A stretch of DNA of 64,000 nucleotides from Bacteroidetes bacterium HGW-Bacteroidetes-1. Its GTDB lineage: Bacteria > Bacteroidota > Bacteroidia > Bacteroidales > F082. Position numbers and translations under genes: made by a program. Shown one piece after another: positions 34,982 through 43,565 of the stretch (within the stretch, counting starts at the first letter, position 1; the number at the start of each line of letters is the position of its first letter). The DNA is taken from NCBI GenBank assembly GCA_002842755.1, contig PHDU01000001.1, positions 78,119 to 142,118 on the forward strand, given 5' to 3'. Below the pieces are notes generated by a model. The model worked only from the letters and a program-made list of their open reading frames with translations, was not told the DNA's origin and searched no databases.

Positions 34982-35356
34982 TTAATGATTTCTAGCGCTG
35001 TTTATTCTGACAACTCCCACATTTTCAAACTGGTGGCTATTCAGACTTTGAATTACAGCATCAGAATTTTGTGCAGGTACGAGAAGTCGCAAACGTGAAG
35101 GTTTTTCGTTTTTGTTTTGCTGATAAGTTCTACAGGTATCAAGCATTTGCGACTGTTCTGCTTTCTTGCCTTCTACATATTTGTAAAAATAAAACACTCC
35201 ATTACTTTCTGCTGAAATATCAACATTTAATTCATTTTCGATGGCTAGATTTTGGTCAGATATCGAGTTTTGATCGAAGGGCTCGATCAACTTAATGTTT
35301 TTAAATCCTTTATTCTGAAGGTATTTCAAAAATGATTCGACAACTCTTTTTTTCAT
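34982..35356 (-). CDS. Hypothetical 124-aa protein heading the racemase cluster
   Basis: A soluble protein of 124 residues without a recognised domain. It has an alpha-beta pattern (KRVVESFLKYLQNKGFKN, ELNVDISAESNGVFYFYKYVEGKK, RLRLLVPAQN); the central acidic-strand-lysine part faintly recalls PD-(D/E)XK nuclease folds but this is weak. It is first in a unit ending in the two racemases, 49 bases before the symporter, and is preceded by the best promoter in the window. Confidence 0.65.
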   Translation of the reverse strand: MKKRVVESFLKYLQNKGFKNIKLIEPFDQNSISDQNLAIENELNVDISAESNGVFYFYKYVEGKKAEQSQMLDTCRTYQQNKNEKPSRLRLLVPAQNSDAVIQSLNSHQFENVGVVRINSARNH

Positions 35357-35388
35357 CTGTAAATAATTATTTCTTTTCTCTATAATAC

Positions 35389-35400
35389 TTTCTATAGAAA
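35389..35400. promoter_or_regulatory. Perfect 12-bp palindrome over the transcript start of the racemase cluster
   Basis: TTTCTATAGAAA abuts the downstream edge of the -7 element, where the transcript should begin. A looser dyad TCTATA...TATAGA surrounds it (35378-35398). Position suits a repressor operator; the regulator is unknown. Confidence 0.5.
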
Positions 35401-35432
35401 CAAAATTACTACTTTTAATTTAAACCATCAAA
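35401..35432 (-). promoter_or_regulatory. Promoter of the racemase/symporter cluster
   Basis: TAATTTTG (35401-35408) as the -7 element with TTTG (35429-35432) 20 bases upstream on the minus strand, close to the Bacteroidota consensus in both elements and spacing. Confidence 0.7.
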
Positions 35433-35509
35433 TTTTTTATTAAGTCAGTAGTAAAATCAACAAGAAATAGTCAGATTAAGTGTCTGATTTTACAATCATT
35501 AAATAATAT

Positions 35510-35542
35510 TAAAAAAACCGAATGCTTTCACATCCGGTTTTC
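35510..35542 (-). terminator. Intrinsic terminator after tpx
   Basis: On the minus strand AAAACCGGATG pairs with CATTCGGTTTT around a 6-base loop with one mismatch, followed by a T7 run. It lies about 65 bases past the tpx stop. Confidence 0.82.
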
Positions 35543-35605
35543 AATAAAGGTTTAAGATAATTCTCAAACCAAGGTTTATAATCTCGTATCTGTCAGTCTG
35601 AAGTT

Positions 35606-36112
35606 TCAGACCTTAGTCAAAGCTTTTAAAGCAGATAAATAATCAGGCTCCTGGACGATTTCCGGTACCTGTTCCACATAAATCACTTTTCCTTTTTCAT
35701 CGAGTACAACTACTGCGCGTGAATGAAGTCCTGCAAGTGGGCCATTCATCATTGTAACGCCATAAGCAATTCCAAAATTTCCATCGCGAAAATCGCTTGC
35801 TGTTACAACCTTGTCGATACCTTCGGTGCTGCAGAATCGCTTGTGCGCAAATGGCAAGTCTTTTGAAACACAAACAACAATGGTATTTTCAAGTTCTGAT
35901 GCTGCTTCATTGAATTTTCTAACTGAAGTTGCACAAACATCCGTATCAAGACTCGGAAAGATGTTTAGAATAACTCTTTTACCTTGTAACGAATTGATTG
36001 TAAATTCACTAAGATCAGATTTGATAAGCGTAAAATCAGGTGCCTGACTTCCTATTTCAGGAAGACTTCCCAATGTTTGAAATGGATTTCCTTTTAATGT
36101 AATTGTTGACAT
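35606..36112 (-). CDS. tpx: Thiol peroxidase (Tpx)
   Basis: Periplasm/cytosol peroxiredoxin that reduces lipid and hydrogen peroxides with thioredoxin. The 168-residue protein has peroxidatic Cys60 in SLDTDVCATSVRKF and resolving Cys94 in RFCSTEG, the atypical 2-Cys pair at almost the same numbers as E. coli Tpx. Single gene, followed by its own terminator. Confidence 0.96.
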   Translation of the reverse strand: MSTITLKGNPFQTLGSLPEIGSQAPDFTLIKSDLSEFTINSLQGKRVILNIFPSLDTDVCATSVRKFNEAASELENTIVVCVSKDLPFAHKRFCSTEGIDKVVTASDFRDGNFGIAYGVTMMNGPLAGLHSRAVVVLDEKGKVIYVEQVPEIVQEPDYLSALKALTKV

Positions 36113-36255
36113 AGTAAAGTTTTATTTACGACTTAAACAATAATTAAACAAGAAAGTTCAAAAACCTTCTTGTTCAATTTTGAAGATTCATACAACAAAT
36201 TGTATCTTATTTGAAAGCTAAAATTTATTGCAGGAAAATAGGCAATCAGATAATG

Positions 36256-38664
36256 TTAAAATCGGTACTGAATTGAAAAAATAACATTTCTACCCGAAGC
36301 AACCAAGCCGGAAGAATAAGGCTTGTAGCGCTGATCCGTTAAATTCTCGATACCTGCACTAAAAGTTAATTTATCAGAAGCCATAACCATTGCCTTGAGA
36401 TTAAGCGTGTACCATGCTGGTGAAAAAGGATTTCCATTGTCATCAATCGCGTACATATAGTCTTTTCCTTTCTCTTCCTCCGGCATATCTTCAAAGCTCT
36501 TTTCTGCACTGTATTGTGTATTTAACTCTACTTGCACTTTTCCGGCAGAGAAACGCAGTCTTGTAAGCCCAAACGTTGGAGCAGCATGTCGCAAGGGGCT
36601 TTTAGAGCCGTCATCAAGCTCTTCTTCACCTTTCTGCCAGGACAGGTGTGAATACAATGAAAATCCTTTTGGCAGTTTTACTTCAAGCCCTGCCTGAACG
36701 CCGTATACATCAGCCCTTGCTGCATTTTGTATTGCTAAAACACGACTCATTTCACCGTTGTACAACATACTATCCATACCATTTAGCTGGAAAATCCGGC
36801 GAACCATCGCATCATTCAGAATGGTATAGAATGCTGACAAGTTGAACTTTACAACATCTCCAAAAACTTTTGCGATTCCTAAATCGGCATTATAAGCATA
36901 TTCAGCCCTAAGATCAGGATTTGGAATCATAACAGTACCCGGTTCAGAATCAAATATTTTACCCATATCATCAATATTGGGAGCTCTAAAACCAGTAGAA
37001 AGATTCATACTAAAAGTAAAACTTTGTACCGGATTAAAAACAAAGCCAATACTGCCGTTCAGCGAACCTTTGTTTAAAGTAGCTGTAGAAAATGGCAGAG
37101 GATAGAAAGTAGTATCAAAGTCGGCATTGATAGCAAAACGCGTATAACGGAGGCCTGCTTGCATCATTGATCTTGCTGAAAGCTGATATTGATAGTTTGC
37201 AAATACTGCGTAAGATGACCAGTCCGATTGTGGATAACGTGCAGGACCAGGTAAAGTTTCACCGGTTTTAATATTTTCATCCGTACCAGTTGAAGCAACT
37301 TTATTTAAAACTGCTTCCACTCCATATAGCAATTTACTTGAAACACTCATTCGTTTGTTCATATCAAGATTGATTGAATATGCATCAACTTTTTCAATAC
37401 GATGGCGAAGCGTGTTTTTATTGAAATCCCTATCGTGTCTGCTTTCCTCAAAAAACTGCGAAGCAAACGTAAATTGAAGTTGATCGTAAAGGAAACTATC
37501 GCCCGAATGGGTAGCTTTAACGCTATTCATCATCCAAACCTGAGGACCATAGAACCACTCTGCACTTCGGGGCAAACCACTGCGATAACGCAACAATCTG
37601 TCGTAACGTGAATAATCTGAGGTGGTTGAATAATGAAAAGCATACTCAAGATCAAGGTGTTCCGATGGTCTGTAACGGAATTTCTGCATCAGGTTCTGTT
37701 GCGAATAGCCAGTCGGATTTTGCACAAGTGGGTTTGGATTTGTTACTACTCTGTCAAGACTATCCACACGGACCACATACTCCTTTCGAAGGTATTCCTC
37801 AGGTCCGTTAGAGCCCATTCTGAGATTTTCAAATTGATTAAAACTGAAACTCGTAACGGATGCCCATTTCATCCCCCCCATTTGCAAATCAATATGCATG
37901 GTCCTTTCATTGTTGGCAGAAGAGTATCTGGAAACCACATTACCTTTAAACAGCATGATGCTGTCGTCGGACAATGCCGGTAGCAGTGTTGTAAAAAGCA
38001 TTGCCCCACCAATGGCATCACTACCATAATTGACTGAGCCAGGCCCGAAAAGCACTTCTGCGGATTGAATTGCAAAAGGATCAATTGAAATAATATTCTG
38101 CAAATTACCACTTCGAAAGATGGCGTTGTTCATGCGTACACCATCTACTGCAATAAGCAGTCGATTGGTTGCAAAACCTCTTATCATAGGACTTCCTCCA
38201 CCTTGCTGACTTTTCTGTATAAAGACTTCTCCACTGATACCTACCAGATCGGCAGCTGTCTGAGGATTTTGCATCGTGATTTCTGTTGGGCGGATGGTTG
38301 ATACCCTTTGAGACAATTCACGACGCGACTGTGCCCAACGGGAAGCCGAAATTACTACCTCTTCAAGGTTGAAATTTGAAGGTTTAAGAAGTATTGTGTA
38401 TTTTTTACTTTGTAAAACACTATACGATAACACTTTAGGCTGATGGCCAAGAATATTAAAAAATATACTGTCAGCTTCCTTAAAAGAGGTGAGGTCAGCG
38501 CGACCTCGCTCATCTGTTAAAGATGTGGCTCTTGGTTGGTAGCTCGATATGCTCACATAGGGTAATGGACTGCGTGTTTCCGCGTCAAGCACTGTAATCA
38601 CCTGCGCGCCTAAAACCCATTGACCCATTGCCAAAACAAAGGTCAATAATATCCTGATTTTCAT
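36256..38664 (-). CDS. TonB-dependent receptor, heme/siderophore type
   Basis: An 802-residue outer-membrane receptor: signal peptide to about residue 20, a carboxypeptidase-regulatory-like domain (about 22-100), plug domain starting VVISASRW with GGGSPMIRGFATNRLLIAVDGVRMN and GPGSVNYGSDAIGGAML, and a 22-strand barrel ending IFSIQYRF. The barrel contains a FRAP segment followed by NPDL, an arrangement typical of heme/hemoglobin receptors, although found in other receptors too. Four genes on this strand (C25 protease, two small membrane proteins, this) lie close together. No partner HmuY-like lipoprotein is adjacent. Confidence 0.9.
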   Translation of the reverse strand: MKIRILLTFVLAMGQWVLGAQVITVLDAETRSPLPYVSISSYQPRATSLTDERGRADLTSFKEADSIFFNILGHQPKVLSYSVLQSKKYTILLKPSNFNLEEVVISASRWAQSRRELSQRVSTIRPTEITMQNPQTAADLVGISGEVFIQKSQQGGGSPMIRGFATNRLLIAVDGVRMNNAIFRSGNLQNIISIDPFAIQSAEVLFGPGSVNYGSDAIGGAMLFTTLLPALSDDSIMLFKGNVVSRYSSANNERTMHIDLQMGGMKWASVTSFSFNQFENLRMGSNGPEEYLRKEYVVRVDSLDRVVTNPNPLVQNPTGYSQQNLMQKFRYRPSEHLDLEYAFHYSTTSDYSRYDRLLRYRSGLPRSAEWFYGPQVWMMNSVKATHSGDSFLYDQLQFTFASQFFEESRHDRDFNKNTLRHRIEKVDAYSINLDMNKRMSVSSKLLYGVEAVLNKVASTGTDENIKTGETLPGPARYPQSDWSSYAVFANYQYQLSARSMMQAGLRYTRFAINADFDTTFYPLPFSTATLNKGSLNGSIGFVFNPVQSFTFSMNLSTGFRAPNIDDMGKIFDSEPGTVMIPNPDLRAEYAYNADLGIAKVFGDVVKFNLSAFYTILNDAMVRRIFQLNGMDSMLYNGEMSRVLAIQNAARADVYGVQAGLEVKLPKGFSLYSHLSWQKGEEELDDGSKSPLRHAAPTFGLTRLRFSAGKVQVELNTQYSAEKSFEDMPEEEKGKDYMYAIDDNGNPFSPAWYTLNLKAMVMASDKLTFSAGIENLTDQRYKPYSSGLVASGRNVIFSIQYRF

Positions 38665-38735
38665 TCTACTACTTATTATTTATGTATATATTGATTGAAA
38701 AGTGGTGTTTAAACCAAATAAAAATTCTAAAAAAT

Positions 38736-39278
38736 TCAACCAACACTACAGGGCGGATGCTCCCATTTTGCTTGGCACCACTCTTTAATTGAAAAAAAAT
38801 ATAAAAAGTTATTTTCTGAAGTATCTTGATAAAGAAAATCATTATTGTCTTCTCCAATTGGCTCACAAAATAGCAGCGACAAAGATGACAAGTATTCTGA
38901 AGGTTGTTGTTCTGATTGATTGTCAAAGTCTGTCATCAACTTTTCAATTCTCTTTTTCAGTTGGGTTTCTTTATGGTCGGGATAGACCAGATACCAAGTT
39001 ACATCCCCAATAATTTCCTGCTCAAGAATATCGTACATCTGTCCCATGTAAACAAACTCTCTGGAATGAATACGTTTGAAAACAGGATTTGGTTCAAGTT
39101 CAAGAAAGTGTGGAATCTCGAGAAACATAAGTTCATCACTTACAAATCCTTCCAGATATTTCTTTTTAACTTCTTTACGTACCGATTGTTTCTGAACATA
39201 AAAGACCCAGCTCGTTCCAAGCTGAACGAGAAACAGCATTACAAGTAATAACCCGATGATTGTCCTAACTTTCTTCAA
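38736..39278 (-). CDS. Membrane-anchored hypothetical protein upstream of TonB receptor
   Basis: A 180-residue protein with one N-terminal membrane helix (TIIGLLLVMLFLVQLGTSWVF) and a polar C-terminal part containing REFVYMGQMYDILEQE. It lies 71 bases before the TonB receptor and probably shares its transcript. Short proteins with one anchor and a similar Y-x-G-x-MYD motif occur next to TonB receptors in Bacteroidota. Function unknown. Confidence 0.65.
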   Translation of the reverse strand: MKKVRTIIGLLLVMLFLVQLGTSWVFYVQKQSVRKEVKKKYLEGFVSDELMFLEIPHFLELEPNPVFKRIHSREFVYMGQMYDILEQEIIGDVTWYLVYPDHKETQLKKRIEKLMTDFDNQSEQQPSEYLSSLSLLFCEPIGEDNNDFLYQDTSENNFLYFFSIKEWCQAKWEHPPCSVG

Positions 39279-39373
39279 AACGGTGTAAAAGTAAATAAAT
39301 ATGTGGAGTAGAAAATATGGGATCCTATTTTAAATACTGCTCTTTTATTATTTAAATTTAGAATAGTCCAATT

Positions 39374-39928
39374 TCAATCAATCCACAATTTCATTTTCAT
39401 TTTAAACCAACGAAACCCAAAAACGATGTATTCAAATAGAAGCAAAATGAGAGAGAAGGTGGCAAAAGTCCATTTTGCTGAGGTAAAAAAAGAACCGGTA
39501 GCTATCGCTCTATGATGCATATCCGGAAAACTTCCAAGCAATAACAATGTATTAAAGTTTTCCATATAATCGAAAAATACAATAGCGAAAGGTATCAATG
39601 CTATGTAAAGTAGTTTCTTTCGGGCTGAGAACAGAACATTTGTTATTGCAAGCAATAAAAAAACCAATAACAATCCATATACAATTGGATAAATCATATC
39701 AACTGTAGCAGTCAGAATGAAATAGTCGGCCCTCCCTTGTTCACTTATTTTTTCGAATAGTTCAAAAACTTCTGCATACGAATAACTGAACCTAACATCA
39801 AGACTTTGCAACAGTTTGCCTTCATGCTTTAGTTCAAACAATTTGAATAAATAGAGATTGAAAAAAAGCAAAATAACCGTTAAAATAGCGATATTCCTTG
39901 ATGTTGAGAGAGCAAGAAATTTTTTCAT
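39374..39928 (-). CDS. Hypothetical membrane protein, about 4 helices
   Basis: A 184-residue protein with hydrophobic helices at about 12-32, 77-95, 106-120 and 150-172, and basic ends (KMKMKLWID). No family was recognised. The start is 12 bases after the C25 protease stop, so it is likely co-transcribed with the protease. Confidence 0.65.
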   Translation of the reverse strand: MKKFLALSTSRNIAILTVILLFFNLYLFKLFELKHEGKLLQSLDVRFSYSYAEVFELFEKISEQGRADYFILTATVDMIYPIVYGLLLVFLLLAITNVLFSARKKLLYIALIPFAIVFFDYMENFNTLLLLGSFPDMHHRAIATGSFFTSAKWTFATFSLILLLFEYIVFGFRWFKMKMKLWID

Positions 39929-39939
39929 AATTAAAAGAA

Positions 39940-42900
39940 TTACTTCTCAATAATGATTTTAGTCCTGAAAGTAGTATGTTCATCAAATACTTCAAGAATA
40001 TACATTCCGGCTTGAAGGTGGTCTGCATTAACAATGGATCTTTTTGGCAGAAGAACGTCCTCTAAAACCAATTTACCGGCAATATCAATCATTCTCATGT
40101 GAATCGGTTTATTGTCACAAGAGGCTATAACGAACCGGCCTGCATTTGGATTCGGGAAAACAGATACATTAAAAGGAGCCAATCGTTCTCCAAGGTCAAT
40201 AACCATTGTAGTCCCCGGAAAAGTAATCTTATCAATCCAGGCACAATCGCTACCTGTGGAAACGCTCATATCTTTGGTGTATGACCACCGAAGGATATGA
40301 GAGCCTGAAGAAACCGGATAACTTAACTCTTGCCAGCCCATTTCACCTGACCACTGATCAATCAGATTGTCATCCACAAAAAATTTCAGATAATCGTAAT
40401 TAGCTTCTGAAGATACTTTTCGTGCAAAGCTGATCTCATCATCGGCAAATACGATTAAACTTATCCAAAGATCGGATTGAAAATCATGTCCGATGGCGCC
40501 TGATTTTACACAATAAGTTCCCTCAAAGGGCTGTTCCATATTTAACGTCCAATTGGCGTTGCCTCCATGATGCCATTCATAGGCATTAAAATCACCTGAT
40601 TCAAAACTTTCGATTCGCAATCCAACAGGTAAAAAGAATTGCTTTGAATCCTCATATCCTGAAGGTGCTTCAACTTGGAAATTAAAATCTACAACGGTAC
40701 CATAGGGCGCATCAGCACTCACCGAAAGCTCAAAAACCGCTGTTTTACTTTCACCAGGAATCATCTCTTCCAAAAATTGTTGTGTCTGACTGATCAAAAC
40801 ATAAGAACTGGATGAATATAAACTTGCAATTACAGCATAAGCAGTACTTCCACCTGCATTGGTTGCAACAATGGATAAAGAAACTGTTTCACCCGGATCG
40901 AGCATTCCATTGCCATTTCCGGAAATTAAATCGTTTATTGTTAAGTCGCTAACAACCATTTCCGGAGCATACAAAGGAATATTGAATGAACTGGTCCAAA
41001 TCTGGTCGCCATTGGAGCACGTCAAAATGAAATTAACGAGTTCCTGATTCGGAATTTCCGGATTGATTTCAAAAGAAAATGCATTATCGAGACTGACTGA
41101 TGCCCCTGCTGGTAATTCAGAAATTGTTGTTGTTCCGTTAAGTATAGTCACGAAAGAACTTGTTGAAGTTAATTGGGCAGATACATTCTGAGCCAAAGCC
41201 ATTCCAACATTCTTAATTTGCATGTTTAAGTTGATAGTCTCACCATAGTCTGCCAATCCATTGCCATTTCCGCCATTCGTATCATCGATAGCATTACTCT
41301 CATACACAACATATGGCCCTTCATTGGGGATGACCATCAAATCAAATGACTCAGGAAGCGCATTATAGCCAACAACCTGAAGTGTTGCAGCTCCAATTTC
41401 AACAATTGGGGGATCAAACACCAATTCAGCCAGGCCGGTTTGGTTGGTCTGTGCAACAGCAATAATCTCTTCATTTTTCATGACACTACAAACAAAATTC
41501 ACTGCAGGAAATCCATTCAATGAAACGGTGACCTGCGTTCCCGGAGCACCAAGTACGATTTCAGGCTGATAACTTACTTGTGGCTGAACAGGCTCTGCAG
41601 TCCAAACGCTCAAGGCGGGATCGCCTAAAAGGTTAAGATCATAAAAGTTCCAGCGAAGTGCCCCCTCTTCCCATTGTCCGGGCGCAGTAACCCAAGGCGC
41701 AGTCATTGCTTTTCCTTCTACCATGGCACTACCCAGAAAATTGATTTTCTCATGAAAGAGAGCATCCGTCATTTCACGATGAAGATGGGCTGCAGGACCT
41801 TCCGTCTGACCTTCATTAAACCAACCGTACCGTGAATTGCCAATTACGGCCACAGCAAAGTTTTCAATATTGACCATTTTCTCAAGAATACAGTCATTAT
41901 AATCAAAAGCTCCACAATCGCAGCCGTGTGTTTGAAGGATTGAATAATTCCTGATAATGCCATTGTTCTGAGAAAAATTAGCGTTTGTGATGTCGGAATT
42001 CGACATCTTTGCCACATAAGTCTGACTTGAATGACCAACATGGTGCACGAACTGTTTCCCTTGTCCAATTGCATTGATAAGGTCATTTTTCGACCAGTTG
42101 TAATCTTCTTCATAAAGCTTCTGAAAGCTATATCCGCTTGGAATACCATACGTTGTATATCCATTATCACTGCGGTCACCAATCAAAAGCTCCAGATAGT
42201 CGCTACCCCAGGTAATAGGGTTATTGTATAGATTCTCTCCGACAAACAAGGGTTTTGTAAATTCTCCCAAAACAGGTTGATTTTGATAACTTATACTTTT
42301 GTGAATCAAATTTGCAAGCTCTGTTGCATTGCTAAATGGAAAACGACCAACTGCTACTTCAGGCAGCAAATCGTCTTCACCTGGCTCACCCCATTTATTA
42401 TCATTGTCCGTGTTCCAATTGCCATCGAGAGCAGAATAATAAAGATCGGCAGGAATACCAGTATCAGTATAACCACTTCCAGACTGCACGTAACAATAAA
42501 AGCCACGATATGGAACAAGTTCAACATCACCCCCGATAAGCACCGTTTCAATGGCATGTGTTTGGTACTCCTGAATAATAAAATTACGAATTTTTTCCTG
42601 CAAGTCAACCCCATTCAAATTTGAGGCAATAAATTCGATCGATTTGATCATTGTCCTCATACCCCGACTTTTGCACATTGAAACAAGATCGGCAAATCCT
42701 GATTCATACATTTGAGGGGTGATAATAAGCAATTCGTAATCTTCAGAATTTTTAGATTTTCCGGCATATAATTGCAGTGCTTCGGGATTCTGAGCCAGCC
42801 TTTCGACTCTGGAACTAATTTTTTTATCGGAATACAACATGGAAGCACTTGCTTCAGCATTTGGGTCTGCTCCAGTATGTAGAATGACTGTCACTTTGGC

Positions 42901-43380
42901 GAAGTACTTCACTTCCCCGGTTACAGGAATATATTCAAAAGGAGTAAAAGACGAAAACGCGAACGAATGGCCATTCATGGTTTGGGTAGTAAGCTGACCA
43001 AATGATGAAGATGGGTAAGGTTTAGAAGAGGTATAAATATCTTCGTTTTTCATGAAGTCCGATCTTTTTTTCTCCGACAGTGGCCTGGATGGTTGCGCTG
43101 GCATGATATTAAAACTGCCTGTCAGTTTCACTTCATTTTCGCGGAGGACTTCAATCCAAACAGCCTTATGGCCGGGAGGTAGCAACAGACTTACAGCCTG
43201 ATAAGGCAACAAAGGTTCACCAACACGATTTGTTAGCATGGTGTTGTTCATATTCAAGAGATCATATTCACCATGTCGGCTTACATCTGGGCCAGTGAAA
43301 TAATAAGTGTGCTGAATTTCGCCAGAAAAGGCCATTAATGTGTTAAACACAATGACAAGCGCAATAAAGAATCTTTTCAT
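39940..43380 (-). CDS. Gingipain-like C25 cysteine protease with T9SS sorting domain
   Basis: A 1146-residue secreted protease. Signal peptide 1-20; C25 propeptide to about 210; catalytic domain about 212-590 with His450 (HHVGHSS) and the Cys487/Cys489 region (QTHGCDCGAFD); then CARDB/immunoglobulin-like repeats (about 600-930, two near-identical 'NGNGxxDxGET' segments), a jelly-roll region, and a C-terminal sorting domain (VFPNPNAGRFVI ... MYILEVF, last 75 residues) for type IX secretion. This shows the organism has a T9SS. Cleavage specificity cannot be read from sequence. Confidence 0.92.
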   Translation of the reverse strand: MKRFFIALVIVFNTLMAFSGEIQHTYYFTGPDVSRHGEYDLLNMNNTMLTNRVGEPLLPYQAVSLLLPPGHKAVWIEVLRENEVKLTGSFNIMPAQPSRPLSEKKRSDFMKNEDIYTSSKPYPSSSFGQLTTQTMNGHSFAFSSFTPFEYIPVTGEVKYFAKVTVILHTGADPNAEASASMLYSDKKISSRVERLAQNPEALQLYAGKSKNSEDYELLIITPQMYESGFADLVSMCKSRGMRTMIKSIEFIASNLNGVDLQEKIRNFIIQEYQTHAIETVLIGGDVELVPYRGFYCYVQSGSGYTDTGIPADLYYSALDGNWNTDNDNKWGEPGEDDLLPEVAVGRFPFSNATELANLIHKSISYQNQPVLGEFTKPLFVGENLYNNPITWGSDYLELLIGDRSDNGYTTYGIPSGYSFQKLYEEDYNWSKNDLINAIGQGKQFVHHVGHSSQTYVAKMSNSDITNANFSQNNGIIRNYSILQTHGCDCGAFDYNDCILEKMVNIENFAVAVIGNSRYGWFNEGQTEGPAAHLHREMTDALFHEKINFLGSAMVEGKAMTAPWVTAPGQWEEGALRWNFYDLNLLGDPALSVWTAEPVQPQVSYQPEIVLGAPGTQVTVSLNGFPAVNFVCSVMKNEEIIAVAQTNQTGLAELVFDPPIVEIGAATLQVVGYNALPESFDLMVIPNEGPYVVYESNAIDDTNGGNGNGLADYGETINLNMQIKNVGMALAQNVSAQLTSTSSFVTILNGTTTISELPAGASVSLDNAFSFEINPEIPNQELVNFILTCSNGDQIWTSSFNIPLYAPEMVVSDLTINDLISGNGNGMLDPGETVSLSIVATNAGGSTAYAVIASLYSSSSYVLISQTQQFLEEMIPGESKTAVFELSVSADAPYGTVVDFNFQVEAPSGYEDSKQFFLPVGLRIESFESGDFNAYEWHHGGNANWTLNMEQPFEGTYCVKSGAIGHDFQSDLWISLIVFADDEISFARKVSSEANYDYLKFFVDDNLIDQWSGEMGWQELSYPVSSGSHILRWSYTKDMSVSTGSDCAWIDKITFPGTTMVIDLGERLAPFNVSVFPNPNAGRFVIASCDNKPIHMRMIDIAGKLVLEDVLLPKRSIVNADHLQAGMYILEVFDEHTTFRTKIIIEK

Positions 43381-43446
43381 AAAACATAATATTAATTAGA
43401 CAACCCGTAGGGCTTTACTTACAATAAATACGACATAAGAACCGCG

Positions 43447-43476
43447 GCAAGATAGTGATATTGGGGTCAATGCAAA
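43447..43476 (-). promoter_or_regulatory. Possible promoter of the C25 protease gene
   Basis: TTTG (43473-43476) and TATCTTGC (43447-43454), 18 bases apart on the minus strand, roughly fit the -33/-7 pattern, but the -7 element is imperfect. Leader would be about 60 bases. Confidence 0.3.
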
Positions 43477-43565
43477 TGCCATGTTTTTCGGTCCAAAGTT
43501 ATCAAATTCAAACCAGAACATAGCGAAATAAAATAATTTGTATTGAGTATAAACAGTAAAAGAAA

